Positions 31,144-42,367 of a stretch of DNA of 64,000 nucleotides are shown here, piece after piece. Both the position numbers and the translations under genes were made by a program. The stretch's first letter is position 1, and each line of letters starts with the position of its first letter. Source of the stretch: CAMREV01 sp051650525. GTDB lineage: Bacteria > Bacillota_I > Bacilli_A > Mycoplasmatales > Mycoplasmoidaceae. The notes beneath the pieces were generated by a model. That model ran no database searches. It was not told where the DNA came from and saw only the letters and a list, made by a program, of their open reading frames with translations. The DNA is taken from assembly GCA_051650525.1 (NCBI GenBank), contig JBOFJE010000001.1:1-64000 (forward strand), written 5' to 3'.

Positions 31144-31666
31144 ACTATTTATTGATGGGGCATCTAATAGACTAGTAATTGGGATTATAAATAATAATAT
31201 AATTTATAAATATATAAAAATAAATAAAAATATTGTTAACATTCTTGTTCATGAAATAGATAATATATTGAAGGAAAATGCAGTTGATAAATCTGATATT
31301 TCAGATATTTATATAATTAATGGGCCAGGAAACTTTTCAAGTTTGAGAATTTCATGTGTTTTTGCAAATACTTTTAGCCTTTTATCAAATTGTCAATTAT
31401 TTGTTCTTAATTCTTGTCAATTCCAAATAAATAATAAAATGCAATTATCAATCATAGATGCAAAATCAAATTTATTTTATGTTTTGTGAAAAAAAAATAT
31501 TAGATTGATGAATATGGATGAAATTAATCTTGTTTCTAATGAAAATAAAATGGTAATTTTAAATGATTATCAAAATTATGATTTTCAAAAATCGTGAAAT
31601 TATAATAAAAATAAATTTAAAAAAGTTGAGCTTGTAGAAATAAATTATATAAAACAACCGGTTTAA
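31133..31666 (+). CDS. tsaB: tRNA threonylcarbamoyladenosine protein TsaB
   Basis: Scaffold partner of TsaD in t6A synthesis. 177 residues, short for the family (about 220-230). N-terminal KLFIDGASNRLVIGI and the family stretch INGPGNFSSLRISCVFANT (G.GSfTG.R.G in relatives). The C-terminus is truncated relative to Bacillus. TGA at 31490 and one later codon are Trp. It overlaps the pseudouridine synthase by 11 bases. Confidence 0.85.
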
Positions 31667-31711
31667 TTTTAAAATTTTATAAATTATGATAATATTTATT
31701 TGTATAGAAAG

Positions 31712-31828
31712 AGTAATAACTCACCTAATTTTCCTTACTTTCTGTGAAAATGGGTTTATCTAACCGATATAAATTATTATTTATATTAATAGTTATTACT
31801 TTTATTACAATACATAAGGTAATAAAGG
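31712..31828 (+). promoter_or_regulatory. Structured leader of infC-rpmI-rplT (L20-leader-like)
   Basis: Between tsaB and infC lies a 5' leader with a long-range perfect 10-bp pairing, AGTAATAACT (31712-31721) with AGTTATTACT (31791-31800). Next comes a hairpin TTTATTAC / GTAATAAA (31801-31808 / 31819-31826), extended by a C-G and a U-G pair. A TTTTT run follows it just before the AAAGG ribosome site. In Firmicutes this operon is controlled by L20 binding to its leader; a terminator hairpin placed like this fits attenuation. Assignment is by position and structure, not by a covariance model. Confidence 0.6.
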
Positions 31829-31850
31829 TTTTTATATATAAAAGGATTCT

Positions 31851-32375
31851 ATGAAATTTCAAGAAAAATATTTAATCAATGGAAATATTAAAGTTTCTAA
31901 ACTACTTCTAATTAACGATAATGGAGAGAAATTAGGTGAGATGTCAACTAATGAAGCTCTAAAAATGGCAGAGAGTAAAAATTTAGATTTAGTGCTTATT
32001 TCAAATAAAGGTTCATTCCCAATTGCTAAAATATTGGATTTTGGAAAATTTCTTTTTGAACAAAAGAAAAAACTCAAAGAAAACTTAAAAAAACAAACTA
32101 TTGTTAAAAACAAAGAAATTAAGGTTAAACCTGCAATTGGAGATCATGATTTACGAGTTAGAGTCAATAATGCAATTAAATGGTTAGAAGAAGGAAATAG
32201 AATTAGATTCGTAGTTTTAGCCTATGGAAGAATCGGGACAAAGACTGATTTAATTTATGATATATATAATAAATTTATTAAATTATTAGACGGTCATTGT
32301 GAAGTTCAAATTGAATTAAAAAAGATAAATAATGTACAATATGAATCAATATTAATTCCAATAAAAAAGAAATAA
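31851..32375 (+). CDS. infC: Translation initiation factor IF-3
   Basis: IF3, 174 residues, keeps 30S subunits free and checks the start codon. N-domain: NGNIKVSKLLLINDNGEKLGEMSTNEAL. C-domain: KVKPAIGDHDLRVRVNNAIKWLEEG. ATG 31851 with AAAAGG upstream (most bacteria use AUU here; this gene uses ATG). First gene of the conserved infC-rpmI-rplT operon. Confidence 0.96.
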   Translation: MKFQEKYLINGNIKVSKLLLINDNGEKLGEMSTNEALKMAESKNLDLVLISNKGSFPIAKILDFGKFLFEQKKKLKENLKKQTIVKNKEIKVKPAIGDHDLRVRVNNAIKWLEEGNRIRFVVLAYGRIGTKTDLIYDIYNKFIKLLDGHCEVQIELKKINNVQYESILIPIKKK

Positions 32376-32384
32376 GGATATGGA

Positions 32385-32576
32385 ATGAAAATTAAACAAA
32401 AAACTAAAAAGGCTGTTTCCAAAAGAGTAATCAAGACTGGAACAGGTGAATTAAAAAGAAAAAATGCTTATAGATCACATTTAGCTCATAATAAAACTAC
32501 TAAGGCTAAACGTCATTCAAAAAAAGATAATCTGATAAGTTCTAGTGACAAAAACAGATATGATCAATTAATATAA
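32385..32576 (+). CDS. rpmI: Ribosomal protein bL35
   Basis: 63-residue L35 of the 50S subunit. MKIKQKTKKAVSKRVIKTGTGELKRK-type N-terminus, split here as KTKKAVSKRV and TGTGELKRK, followed by AYRSHLAHNKTTKAKR. Nine bases after infC, 19 before rplT. Confidence 0.95.
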   Translation: MKIKQKTKKAVSKRVIKTGTGELKRKNAYRSHLAHNKTTKAKRHSKKDNLISSSDKNRYDQLI

Positions 32577-32595
32577 TAAATTTTAGGAGTAATAT

Positions 32596-32940
32596 ATGAG
32601 AGTAAAAACAGGACCTGTCACAAGACGTCGACATAAAAAATGAAAAAAAGCTGCTGAAGGTAGTTGGGGAGTCAATCATAGTAGTTTTCGAAATGCTAAG
32701 CAAACTGTTATTAAGGCAAGTCAATATGCTTATCGTGATCGAAAAAATAAAAAAAGGGTGTTTAGAAAACTTTGAATTTTGAGAATAAATTCTGCAACAC
32801 GAGAATTGGGTTATACTTATTCACAATTTATTAATAATTTAACCAAAAAAAATATTGAAATAAACAGAAAAATGCTTTCTGAAATGGCTATTAATAATCC
32901 AGAAGAGTTTAAATCATTAGTAGATTCTGTTATGAAATAA
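32596..32940 (+). CDS. rplT: Ribosomal protein bL20
   Basis: 114-residue L20 of the 50S subunit, an assembly protein and the likely regulator of its own operon. MRVKTGPVTRRRHKKWKK start (Trp by TGA), then FRNAKQTVIKASQYAYRDRKNKKR and ILRINSATRELGYTYSQFI. AGGAG 8 bases before ATG 32596. Followed by a bidirectional terminator. Confidence 0.96.
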
Positions 32941-32957
32941 TATTGTAAAAATTTTTA

Positions 32958-32998
32958 CAAATAAAAAAATAAACAATTTGTGTTTATTTTTTTATTTG
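32958..32998. terminator. Bidirectional terminator between rplT and the ECF gene
   Basis: Perfect 18-base-pair inverted repeat CAAATAAAAAAATAAACA / TGTTTATTTTTTTATTTG with a 5-base loop, lying between convergent genes; the A- and T-rich arms would give U-tracts in either direction. A smaller palindrome TTGTAAAAATTTTTACAA just precedes it. Confidence 0.75.
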
Positions 32999-33002
32999 TA
33001 TC

Positions 33003-33950
33003 TTACATTTTTTCCTTAATCGTTTTATTGAACATATTTAAATTATGTGATTTATTAATAGTGTTTAAAAAATTATCAAATAATGGTTGAATAGCTCCAA
33101 TTATCTTAATTATAATAAATAATTCAAGAGGAGTTTTGATAGATTCCTTAGCTATTCTAGATAATAAAAATATTGAATATTGTACTTTTAAATCTTGAAA
33201 AGGATGTATTTTTAAATAATTAAAATACATCATAGCAGATTGTGTCCCTAGCAAAAAGGAAAATATTACAGCATTTGTAATTGCCAAGCAAGATAAATAT
33301 ATAACCATTAATTTTCTTTCAATTTTAAAATTGATAAAAAAAGATATTTCTAAAATAGCAAAAAATATTATTGGGAAAATCAGACTATAATATTTAGCAT
33401 ATTTATATATATTGTAATATTTCTCATTTAAATTAATTTGAGTTATAACATGCTCCATAAATATTATAATAAATGACAAAAAAACAATTGTGAATACTTG
33501 GAAAACAATAAAATCAATTCAATGATTTTTTTTTGTCAATCTAATTCTATAAATAGAACTAAAAAAACCACTGGCCATGGATAATAATGGAGAAGCAATT
33601 GCATACATATAAAATCAAGCAATTGGGGGCTTAACAACAAACATAATATTATCTGCGATTGCGCCATATAATAGACCAATGATAGGGCCGAATAACCATC
33701 CCCCAACCATTAATGGAATACTTGAAATAGATAAACTAATACCAAATTCAGGAATATCAATTGAAACTATTTTAAAAATAGCTGAAAGAGCAATCAATAA
33801 AGCAAATAAAGCAATTATATAAGGTGTTTTGAATACTTTTATAGGATAAAAGGGGAAAAAAAATTCAATGAATAGTAAAGATTTTTTTTTCTTTATTTCA
33901 TTAAATTCTTTTTTTGATCCATTATGAAATAATAAATCAGTTTGGCTCAT
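33003..33950 (-). CDS. ECF transporter S component (folate-type-like)
   Basis: Substrate-binding membrane subunit of an energy-coupling factor vitamin transporter. 315 residues. The core is LFALLIALSAIFKIVSIDIP...SISSIPLMVGGWLFGPIIGLLYGAIADNIMF, the pattern of folate-type S components, with about six helices. The protein is longer than usual S components (about 200) because of a C-terminal extension. TGA (33615 and others) are Trp. ATG 33950 overlaps the stop of the next upstream gene by one base. EcfA and EcfT are not in the window. Vitamin specificity is a guess. Confidence 0.75.
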
Positions 33951-35122
33951 TATTGAAATTCTTTCAGTTTTCTAATTTCAGATTGGTATTTTTGAATCAA
34001 CTCTTGTTGTAATTCAAAATTAAATTTCGGTTTTACAGAAAAATAAGGAATTAGAAAGACAATCCCTAAAGATGTTAAACTTCCCAATATTAAAGAAAAT
34101 ATTAGAGTTGCATAATAAAAATTTAAACTATTTGGATTTTGAGAAGGATCTGCTGGATATAATTTAGCATTGTCATAATTTGTAAAAGGATTGAAGCTTA
34201 AAGATGTTATTAAATTAAATATTCCTATAATTGTAAAAATAACTAATACAAAGATATTCATTGTGTATTTATTATTCTCATTATTCTTCATCCCCTTTAT
34301 ATTCCACTTGGCTAAAAATGGAAAGATAATTACAAATAATACAGGAAATATAAAATTTGAAAATTCTGAAACTTGAGAATATAAATTTGCTTGATTTGCA
34401 TTTGGTGTCCCACTTGCTACAATATTGCCATTTAAAATAAAAACATTGTAAGTTTGTTTGCTTATAGTAATATAGAACATTAAAATTATAAAAGCAAGAT
34501 TTATTAATGCTATTAAAAAATAAAAAGCGGTAACTAAATATTTTAAAATTGGAACTGACTTTGGTTTACTTAAATATATATAAATTTGACCACTTCTAAT
34601 TTCAGTCATTAAGCGTTTCATTGCCATTTCATTAATCATTCTATTTTTTAAATCTTCTGGATTCCCATAATTATATTTATCTTTAGAATTACTTGCTGAA
34701 GAATTATAATTGTAATTAGGTTCATCTTTTTTTGGTTCTTTTGAAGATGTTAGAGGTAAATTATTTTCTTCTAATAATCTTTTAAACTCTGATAGATTTT
34801 TTCCAAAAATGTTTATTGATAGACTATCTAAATAATGAATTTCGTCAATTAATTCAATTTCAGAATCTGGCATTTTAACATTAACAAAATGTTGTTTATT
34901 TTTTATTTTTGAATTGATTTTATCAATACTTTTATAAGAAAAAAGACCTTCAGATTTCTCGCTAGTTAAGAGTTCAATTTCTCTCAAATATGAAATATTC
35001 TTAACAATCTGCTTTAAAAATAAATCCTCTTCAAACATAAAATTTGTTCGATCATCATAAGTAAGAATATTTAGTTGATCTATTATAATTTGTTCAGCTT
35101 TACTATATTTTTTTTCTTCCAC
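33950..35122 (-). CDS. Membrane protein of unknown function, coupled to the ECF S component
   Basis: 390 residues with no TGA codon. Residues 1-190 are soluble, acidic and helical with an Asn/Ser low-complexity patch (about 135-155); residues about 195-370 hold four membrane helices in two pairs; the tail is charged and coiled-coil-like (ELQQELIQKYQSEIRKLKEF). The stop overlaps the ATG of the ECF S-component gene (TAATG), so the two are translated together. I do not recognise a family. It could be an accessory to the transporter. Confidence 0.65.
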   Translation of the reverse strand: MEEKKYSKAEQIIIDQLNILTYDDRTNFMFEEDLFLKQIVKNISYLREIELLTSEKSEGLFSYKSIDKINSKIKNKQHFVNVKMPDSEIELIDEIHYLDSLSINIFGKNLSEFKRLLEENNLPLTSSKEPKKDEPNYNYNSSASNSKDKYNYGNPEDLKNRMINEMAMKRLMTEIRSGQIYIYLSKPKSVPILKYLVTAFYFLIALINLAFIILMFYITISKQTYNVFILNGNIVASGTPNANQANLYSQVSEFSNFIFPVLFVIIFPFLAKWNIKGMKNNENNKYTMNIFVLVIFTIIGIFNLITSLSFNPFTNYDNAKLYPADPSQNPNSLNFYYATLIFSLILGSLTSLGIVFLIPYFSVKPKFNFELQQELIQKYQSEIRKLKEFQ

Positions 35123-35274
35123 AAATATATTCCTTTTTTATGACATTAAATTAGCAAGCCATAATTCATATAAATTTTAATTAAAACTAATTATATTTTA
35201 TCGTAATTTATATTTTAATAAAAAAGAACTGATATAAAAATATTTTAAAATATTAAAAATATATATATCTATCA

Positions 35275-35280
35275 TATAAT
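35275..35280 (+). promoter_or_regulatory. -10 element of the HAD-pot operon
   Basis: TATAAT 33 bases upstream of the double-HAD gene; only a weak -35 (ATTAAA) at 17-bp spacing. Reads into a run of same-strand genes up to tsaD (42353). Confidence 0.45.
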
Positions 35281-35312
35281 AAATTAATTTTACTAATTAT
35301 AAAGGATGAATA

Positions 35313-36779
35313 ATGTATAAAATTGCTTTCATTGATTTAGATGGTACATTATTAAGAAATGGAAAGAGAATTACTAAATTTGACTTGCAAGAATTAATAA
35401 AATATGCAAAAAAAAATGGTCATATTATTTTAAATTCTGGTCGTTGACATCCATCTGTTTCAAAATTTGCAGATAAGATTAATGAATTTGTCCCAAATGC
35501 AGTTCCATATTATGCATCATACAATGGAGCTTATTTATGAGATACAAAAGATAAAAAATTTATTTATTCTAATTCCATATCATCATTAATGTTCTATAAA
35601 TCTATGATGATTTCTAAAAAATTTAATCTTGTATCTTTAATTTATACTAATAAAAATGACTCTATTTATTCAAATAATTTAAAATTTAGATGCTTATTTG
35701 AAAAATACTTAAATAAAAAGATTATTAAATCTAATACTTTGAAATATGAAGGAGAAAAAATAAACAAAATTTTATTTGTTTCCCTTTATAAAAAAAAAAT
35801 AAAAAAATTATATAGCTTTTTAAAAGATAATTTTGATAGCTATTATAATATATGTTCTACAAATAAGTGAGCCATCGAGGTTAATGCTTTAAATTCTAAT
35901 AAAGGGGCAGTTGTTGAAGATGTTTTAAAATTACTTAATTTAAATTACTTTGATAGCATTTCATTTGGTGATTCATTTAATGACTTAGATATGTTTAAAA
36001 AAACCTGTTTTAAAGTAGGTTTTAAACTTAAAAAAAATGAATTATTAAGTAACGTAACTATTTCTGCTGCTTCAAATAAAAAGTTTGGTGAAATATTTAG
36101 TAAATATTCTAATGATTTCTCATTTAATCAAAATAATATTATTATTGATACTTCGCTTATTAATTATGAAAATATTTTCGATTTTAAAAATATTATTTAT
36201 ATTTTAAAGTGCGAATTAAAAAAAAATATAATTTTGATTAGTAATAAAGACTATGATGAGATGGATAAAATTAATTTTGAAACTGGAATCCATGCTGATT
36301 TAATTATTCACAATAGTTATTTTACAAACAATAAGGTTTTATTCTATATACCTATAAAACAAATTTTAAAGGAAAATGAACTGATTCTGTATTATACAAA
36401 TAATAAAAATGTTTATTATGATTCAAAAATTGATAATAAAATAATTGAAAAAATAATTAGAGAAAAAATTCTTTTAACAAAAAAAGTGATTAGTAAAATT
36501 AATTTTATATCCAAAATTTCTAAAATTGTTTCTCAAGAGAAATATTATTTAAAAAAAATAAATGATGATTATGAAATTTCCTATTTTGGGAAATCATTAA
36601 ATAATATTGCCCAATATAGAATTTTGAAAAATATGTTGTTGAAAAGAAAAATTACACCAAATAATAGTGTTGGATTTTTTACCAAGCTTATTAAATTTAA
36701 TTATCCAAAAGAAATCTTTTGTTTATCAAATAATTTTGTTCTTAATTTGGAACATTTTATTTTAAAAATTAATAAATAA
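35313..36779 (+). CDS. Double HAD-superfamily protein, second domain degenerate
   Basis: 488 residues in one frame (TGA codons are Trp). Domain 1 (about 1-260) is a Cof-type HAD phosphatase: FIDLDGTLL (Asp8 and Asp10), ILNSGR, NSNKGAVVEDVL with the conserved Lys, and SFGDSFNDLDMF. Domain 2 (about 272-485) repeats the same order without the catalytic residues: NIIIDTSLINYE replaces the DxD motif, IILISNKDYDE replaces the SGR motif, and NNSVGFFTKLIKF takes the GDSxND place. Domain 1 may dephosphorylate sugar phosphates or flavin precursors as its relatives do. Domain 2 would be structural. GGAG of the downstream potA overlaps its stop. Confidence 0.82.
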
Positions 36780-36789
36780 GGAGTCAGAA

Positions 36790-38415
36790 TTGAAAGAAAA
36801 TTTAGTTAAAATAACTAATTTATGAAAAAAATACGATAATACTGAAGTTATTAAAGACTTCAACTTAAATATTCAAAAAGGTGAATTTATAACTTTGCTT
36901 GGCCCTTCTGGATGTGGAAAATCTACCCTTTTAAGAATGATTGCAGGATTTGAAGATCCAACATCTGGAAGAATTCTTGTTAATAAAATTGATATTAAGG
37001 ATTTACCAATTCAGAGACGACCGACTGTAACTGTTTTTCAGGATTATTCATTATTTCCACATTTAACTGTTTATAAAAATATAAAATATGGTTTACATTT
37101 AATTAGAGAGCCTATAAAAAATGTGGATAAAAAAATAGTAGTAGATATTAACAATTTTATAAATATAGCGAAAAAAAAAAGTGATTCTAAAATCAAAGAT
37201 ATTTTGGCAAAACAAAATAATCTTAACAAAGATTATCAAAAATTAAAACTATCTATTAGTAAAAATTCAATTTTAAATGAAGTTAATTTAATGGAGGAAA
37301 ATGATTTAGATGAAAAAATGGAAAGTATAAATCAAAAATTTATTAATAAATATAATACTGATATAAAAAAGTCTATCCCTTTAAAAATTAAAATATTAGA
37401 AATCTTTAATAATTTATTAATGAATCTTAATATTAATAAATTAATAAATTATAAAGTTGATGATTCAATGATTGAGATAGATGGTGATGATAGAATAGGT
37501 AAGCTAAACCTTATTAAATACTATCTAGCTTATGAGAGGGCATATCGAGAAAACTATTTTATAGAAAAAAATATTGAAAAGAATAGATCATTATATAATG
37601 ATTTAGACTATTGAATTTCTTATTGACAGAATTATCCAATTGAAGAAAAAGAATGATATGAAAGAAAAAAATTATCTAGAAAATTAACTAAGTTAGAGGA
37701 AGAAAAAAGAATAAAAGATGTTATTAAATTAATTGGTTTAGTTGGCAATGAAAATAAATTTCCGCATGAATTATCTGGAGGAATGCAACAGCGTGTTGCT
37801 CTTGCTAGGGCAATTATTATTGAACCAGAAATTTTATTATTGGATGAACCATTAAGTGCGCTAGATGCAAAAGTTAGAAAGCAAATGCAAATTGAACTAA
37901 AGAGATTACACAAGGAACTTGGAATAACTTTTATTTTTGTAACCCATGACCAAGAAGAAGCTTTAACTCTTTCAGATAAAATTATAGTTATGAATAATGG
38001 GGAAATACAACAGAATGGGACACCTCAAGAAATTTATGATAAACCTAAAAACGAATGAGTAGCAGGATTTATTGGAGCTGCAAATATATTAAATGGTATT
38101 ATAGTGGATAAATCTAAAGTAAAAGTCAATAATCAAATCTTTCAATTGGATAAGACCTATGATCATATAGAAATTGGTAAAAAAGTAAAGTTTATGATTA
38201 GACCTGAAGATTTTGATGTTGTTGAGGAAAAAAACAAAATGATATCTGTTAAATTGATATCGACATTGTATAAGGGAATAATGTGAGAGTCAAAATGTTT
38301 ATGGAATGATAACATTATAAATGTTGAATCTGTAAATAAAATCAAGCATGATGGTTTTACTCATTTAAGCTTTGATATTGAAGATGTACATTTAATGGTA
38401 GATAGTAATGAATAA
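36790..38415 (+). CDS. potA: Spermidine/putrescine ABC transporter ATPase PotA
   Basis: ATPase of the polyamine importer, 541 residues. Walker A GPSGCGKS (38-45), Q-loop Gln84, signature LSGGMQQR (328-335), Walker B LLLDEP and a C-terminal regulatory domain (about 430-541). Between Q-loop and signature is an insertion of about 220 residues, Lys/Asp/Asn-rich and helical; expanded PotA proteins are known in other Mollicutes. Start is TTG 36790, with GGAG 6 bases upstream. TGA codons encode Trp, e.g. in the insertion and near the C-terminus. Confidence 0.93.
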
Positions 38416-39283
38416 ATTTATTTCTATATTTAAAAAAAATAGCTTTAAAATATTACTGCCTTATTTTGTTTTATCTTTGGTTTTTATAATTATCCCACTA
38501 TTAATTATTGTTATTAAATCTTTTACACCTATAAAAGATGGTTCATCTAATAATATTGCAAATAATTTTAATTGAATTGGAGATTTTATTTGAAAAAAAA
38601 TAATATTTACTGTCGGAATAGCTACGGCCTCTACTTTAATCGTTTTAATTATAGGATTTCCCTTTAGTTATTTTCTTTCACGATCAAAATCCTTGATGTT
38701 CCGCTCTATCAGTTTAATATTAATTTCTTCACCTATTTGACTTAGCCTGTTAATTAAAATTATTGGTATTAAATTGCTAATGGATTCAACTAATGGTTAT
38801 TTAAATAGTACTTTTGGTAATATTTATACAATTATGACTTTAGTATATTTAAATCTTCCTATTTTTATTCTTGCTGCATATAATGTTGTTGATTTGCTTC
38901 CCAATAATTTAATTAATTCTAGTAAAGATCTAGGAAAAAATAATATTCAAACTTTTTTTCTTGTTGTAGTTCCTTTTGCAAAACAAGGAATAATTGCTGG
39001 ACTATTTTTAACATTTGTGACATGTTTTGGTGCTACTGGTATTACAAGTTTTGTCAATCTTTCTAATTCTAGTGCTTTAATTGGAGATATAATCTTTCAA
39101 TTAGGACAAAATGGTTTAAGTAATAATGTTGCCTTGGGAAAAATATCTGGTTTATGTTTAATAATTAGCTTAATTATTTTTGCTGGATATCTTTTCTTAT
39201 ATTTTTTCCCAAAGAATTTGTTATCTTGAATTTCCAAAAGGAAAAATCATAGTTGAAATGGATTTAAAAATGATAAACTTTAA
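38408..39283 (+). CDS. potB: Spermidine/putrescine ABC permease PotB
   Basis: Membrane subunit with six helices, 291 residues. The coupling (EAA-type) loop is seen as NSSKDLGKNNIQTFFLVVVPFAKQGI. TGA codons occur in the N-terminal third and near the end (39230). ATG 38408 overlaps potA by 8 bases, and the TAA at 39281 lies inside potC. Confidence 0.9.
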
Positions 39284-40115
39284 TTTTATAAAACCAAATA
39301 AATTAATAAATTTTTTAAAATCATTTTATATTTTTATTGTATTGTTTCTAATATATATTCCAATTATTTTTATTTTTATTTTAAGTTTTACAGGACAAAC
39401 TGATAAAGGGAATTTACCTCTTAATTTCAATAAATTTGTAATGGTAAATTATTTAAATTTATTTCGAAATAATGAATTTTTAAATTCATTTTTAAATTCA
39501 TTTTTAGTAGCTATTATTGTCTCTCCTGTATCTATTTTAATTGCAATTTTTGCATGTATAGGCATGTGATACAGCAGACATAAAAGCAAAAAAATTATTT
39601 TGACATTAACTAAAACAAATATTGCCTTGCCTGACATTTTAACTGGAATTATGTTAGCTATTTTATTTTTCTCAACATGAGTTTCCTTGGGATTTAATCT
39701 AGGATATTTTACTGTTGTTTTAAGTCATATTTCATTTTGCACTCCATATGCAATAGTTGCCATTTACCCAAAAATGACAAAAATGAAAATAAATTTATTT
39801 AATGCAAGTCTTGATCTAGGATACAGTAAATTATCAACATACTTCAAATTTGTGATTCCATTTTTAAAATCTTCTATTATCACTGCCTTTATAATAGTCA
39901 CTACTACAAGCTTTGATGATTTTATCATTACTTCATTGGTTAATGGTAATTTCCAAACTATTGGAACAGAAATATTCCAATCCCGCAAAGGGATAAAAGC
40001 ATGGATAGTAACTTTTGGAGCTATTTTAGTAATTATAATGCTAATAATAATAATAATTTTTTCAATATACAAATATATAAAAATTAAAAGGAGCAAAAAT
40101 GTTAAAAAAAATTAA
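39258..40115 (+). CDS. potC: Spermidine/putrescine ABC permease PotC
   Basis: Second permease subunit, 285 residues, six helices. Coupling loop NASLDLGYSKLSTYFKFVIPFLKSSI. ATG 39258 is used; an in-frame ATG four codons later (39270) is an alternative. TGA codons (39567-39569, 39678 region) are Trp. It overlaps potD by 17 bases. Confidence 0.9.
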
Positions 40116-41415
40116 ACTAATTCTCATTATTTTAATTGCTGCTTTTTTATTTGCTCCATTACTTTTATCCCTTGATGCATGTAGCTTTTCTAGTGGAATT
40201 TACTTAGGATGCTGAGAAAGTTATATGTCAGATAATTTAATAAATAATATTAAAACTCAGGATAATGCAAAAGTTAAATATTTTTCTTCTAATGAAGAAG
40301 CTGAATCTAAATTTAGTCTCAATTACAATATTGCTATACCAAGTGCATATGTTGCACTAAAATTAAAAGAAAAAAATATGTTAGAAAGAATTAATTGATT
40401 AAAAATTTCGCACGGACAAATTCCAACAGGTAAATCTGCCGAGCTATATTTTTCTGATAGTTATCAAGAGATTTTTAAATCATATAGAAAAATATTAGGT
40501 GATTCTTCTCTTCTAGATTGATGTATTCCTTATTTTTCTCAAAATATAGTGATTGCATATAAATCTAATCAAAAAATATATAATGACGGAATGCCATTAG
40601 GAGAGGTTGTTAAAGACCTGTCTTCAAGAGTTGGGAAAAATAGACAATTTAATAGAATTCAAATTATTGATGATCAAAGAACTATGTATGGTCTAAGTTC
40701 ACTAATTAAAAATCCTTCTTCAGATGTAACACCAAAGGGTACATATTCTGTAAATGATTTTTCAAAAGGATATAGCCCTTTAAAAAAATACTTAGGCAAT
40801 GACAAATGTGTTTTTAATACTGATAGTGGAATAATTTCTAGTGCCTTTGAAGGAGAAAATGGAGCTGATGTTATGATTTCATATAATGGTGATTTATATC
40901 AAGCAGCAAATGAATATATAAACAAATATGCTAATGTTACTGATATACAGAAACCTAAAAAAACTTGACAGTTTTACACAGGGGGTGGAAGTGATTGTGA
41001 CTATCAAGCAATAGATGTCGTTTGTGTAAATAAGAATAATTATCCAACTTCAAAAGGTAAGCAGGATTTACTTTGAAGTGTTGTTAAAAAAATATCTTTT
41101 GACTATCCATGATACATAAAGGATGAAGATTCTGCTTGACCAGATCCTAATAAAAACTGATCTACTAATAATTGTGATTGAGTTGGTTACAACCCCCCAA
41201 TTAAAGGGGTGGAAAAATGATGAAGAGAGAAAATGAATAAATCAGAACAAACTAAAAATGGATGACCTTTTGAAAATTCAAATGCATGAATGAGATTATT
41301 TAATTATTCTGAATCTACCTTTTATTTAGAAAATAGATTAATTGATAAAAAATTGACAGATTCTCAGAATTTTAATATGATGTATGCTTGACAACAAACT
41401 AAGGCCAAGATGTAA
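40099..41415 (+). CDS. potD: Polyamine-binding lipoprotein PotD
   Basis: Extracytoplasmic binding protein, 438 residues. N-terminal hydrophobic segment and a lipobox-like Leu-Asp-Ala-Cys (Cys about residue 28) suggest lipid anchoring; Asp in the box is atypical. Rich in Trp, almost all by TGA. The mature part follows PotD order: a YFSSNEEAESKF stretch, YNIAIPSAYVALKL, and a C-terminal Trp-rich region. AAGGAG lies 5 bases before ATG 40099. Substrate inferred from the potABC context. Confidence 0.85.
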
Positions 41416-41420
41416 TTTTT

Positions 41421-42353
41421 ATGAAAATAATAGCTATTGAAACAACATGTGATGATACTGCTATATCAATAATGGAAGATAATTTAATTATTTTAAATGA
41501 AAAAATTTCTTCAGAGAAATTTTTTGGTGATTATGGTGGAATTGTGCCTGAAATCGCTGCAAGGAAGCATGCAGAAAATATCATTATTATTATTAAAAAT
41601 TTATTAAATAAAAATGAAATAAAATTAATTGATGTTAACTATATAGCATATGCAAGTGAGCCTGGGTTGGCTGGCTCACTACATGTAGGTGAAATTTTAT
41701 CAAGAACAATTAGTTGATATTATAATATTCCTTTAATTAAAATAAATCACATTATTGCTCATTGTTTTAGTGCCTTTATAAATAATTGCGATGTTTCATA
41801 TCCTTTTATTTCTTTAATAGCATCTGGAGGAACTACTTCTTTATTTCTAATAAAGAATATTAATGATATCACAACTATATGTCAAAAGAGAGATGATGCT
41901 CTTGGAGAGGCATTTGATAAAATTGGCCGTCTATTAGGATTAAAATACCCTGGCGGGCCAGAAATTGATAAAATATTTGATCCATTAAAAGTTAAAAAAA
42001 TATTTAAAAAACAAAATGTGTTAGAAGATTTTTCATTTTCTGGAGTAAAATCAAAAATAGTTTCATTAATAAATTTCTATAAAAAACAATCTCAGGAAAT
42101 ACCAGTTATTGAACTTGCTAGCTCATTCCAATCATGGGCTATTGATTTATTAATAGAAAAAATTCAATACTACCAAAAAATTTATGGCGTTAAATTAATA
42201 ACTATTGGTGGTGGTGTTTCCTCCAATTCTCTTTGAAAAAAAAGAATCAAAGAAATAGAGATTCCTATATTATATCCTCAAAAAGATTTGTGTTGTGATA
42301 ATGCTGCTATGATAGCATTCCTTGCATCAGAAAAAATAAAAAATGAAGAATAA
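41421..42353 (+). CDS. tsaD: tRNA N6-adenosine threonylcarbamoyltransferase TsaD
   Basis: Catalytic subunit of t6A synthesis, 310 residues. ASKHA fold: AIETTCDDTAIS, metal site HIIAH (H-x3-H), SGGTTSL, LGEAFDKIGRLLGL, YPGGPEID and GGGVSSNS. Third metal ligand in LCCDNAAMIA (Asp). TGA codons are Trp (for example at 41715 and in SLWKKR). ATG 41421, 5 bases after potD. TsaE is not in the window. Confidence 0.95.
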
Positions 42354-42367
42354 AATCTTCATTTTTT
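42338..42367. terminator. Bidirectional terminator between tsaD and the ABC exporter
   Basis: AAAAAATGAAGA / TCTTCATTTTTT, a perfect 12-base-pair stem with a 6-base loop that contains the tsaD stop codon and touches the stop of the convergent gene at 42366. Confidence 0.8.

Noticed and set aside
37632..37913. Minus-strand frame opposite the potA signature region
   Set aside because: Shadow of potA; no start signal and the composition mirrors the ATPase motifs.
36790..38415. potA insertion as a foreign or intein-like element
   Set aside because: No intein or endonuclease motifs; low-complexity helix of native composition, and similar expansions are known in Mollicute PotA.
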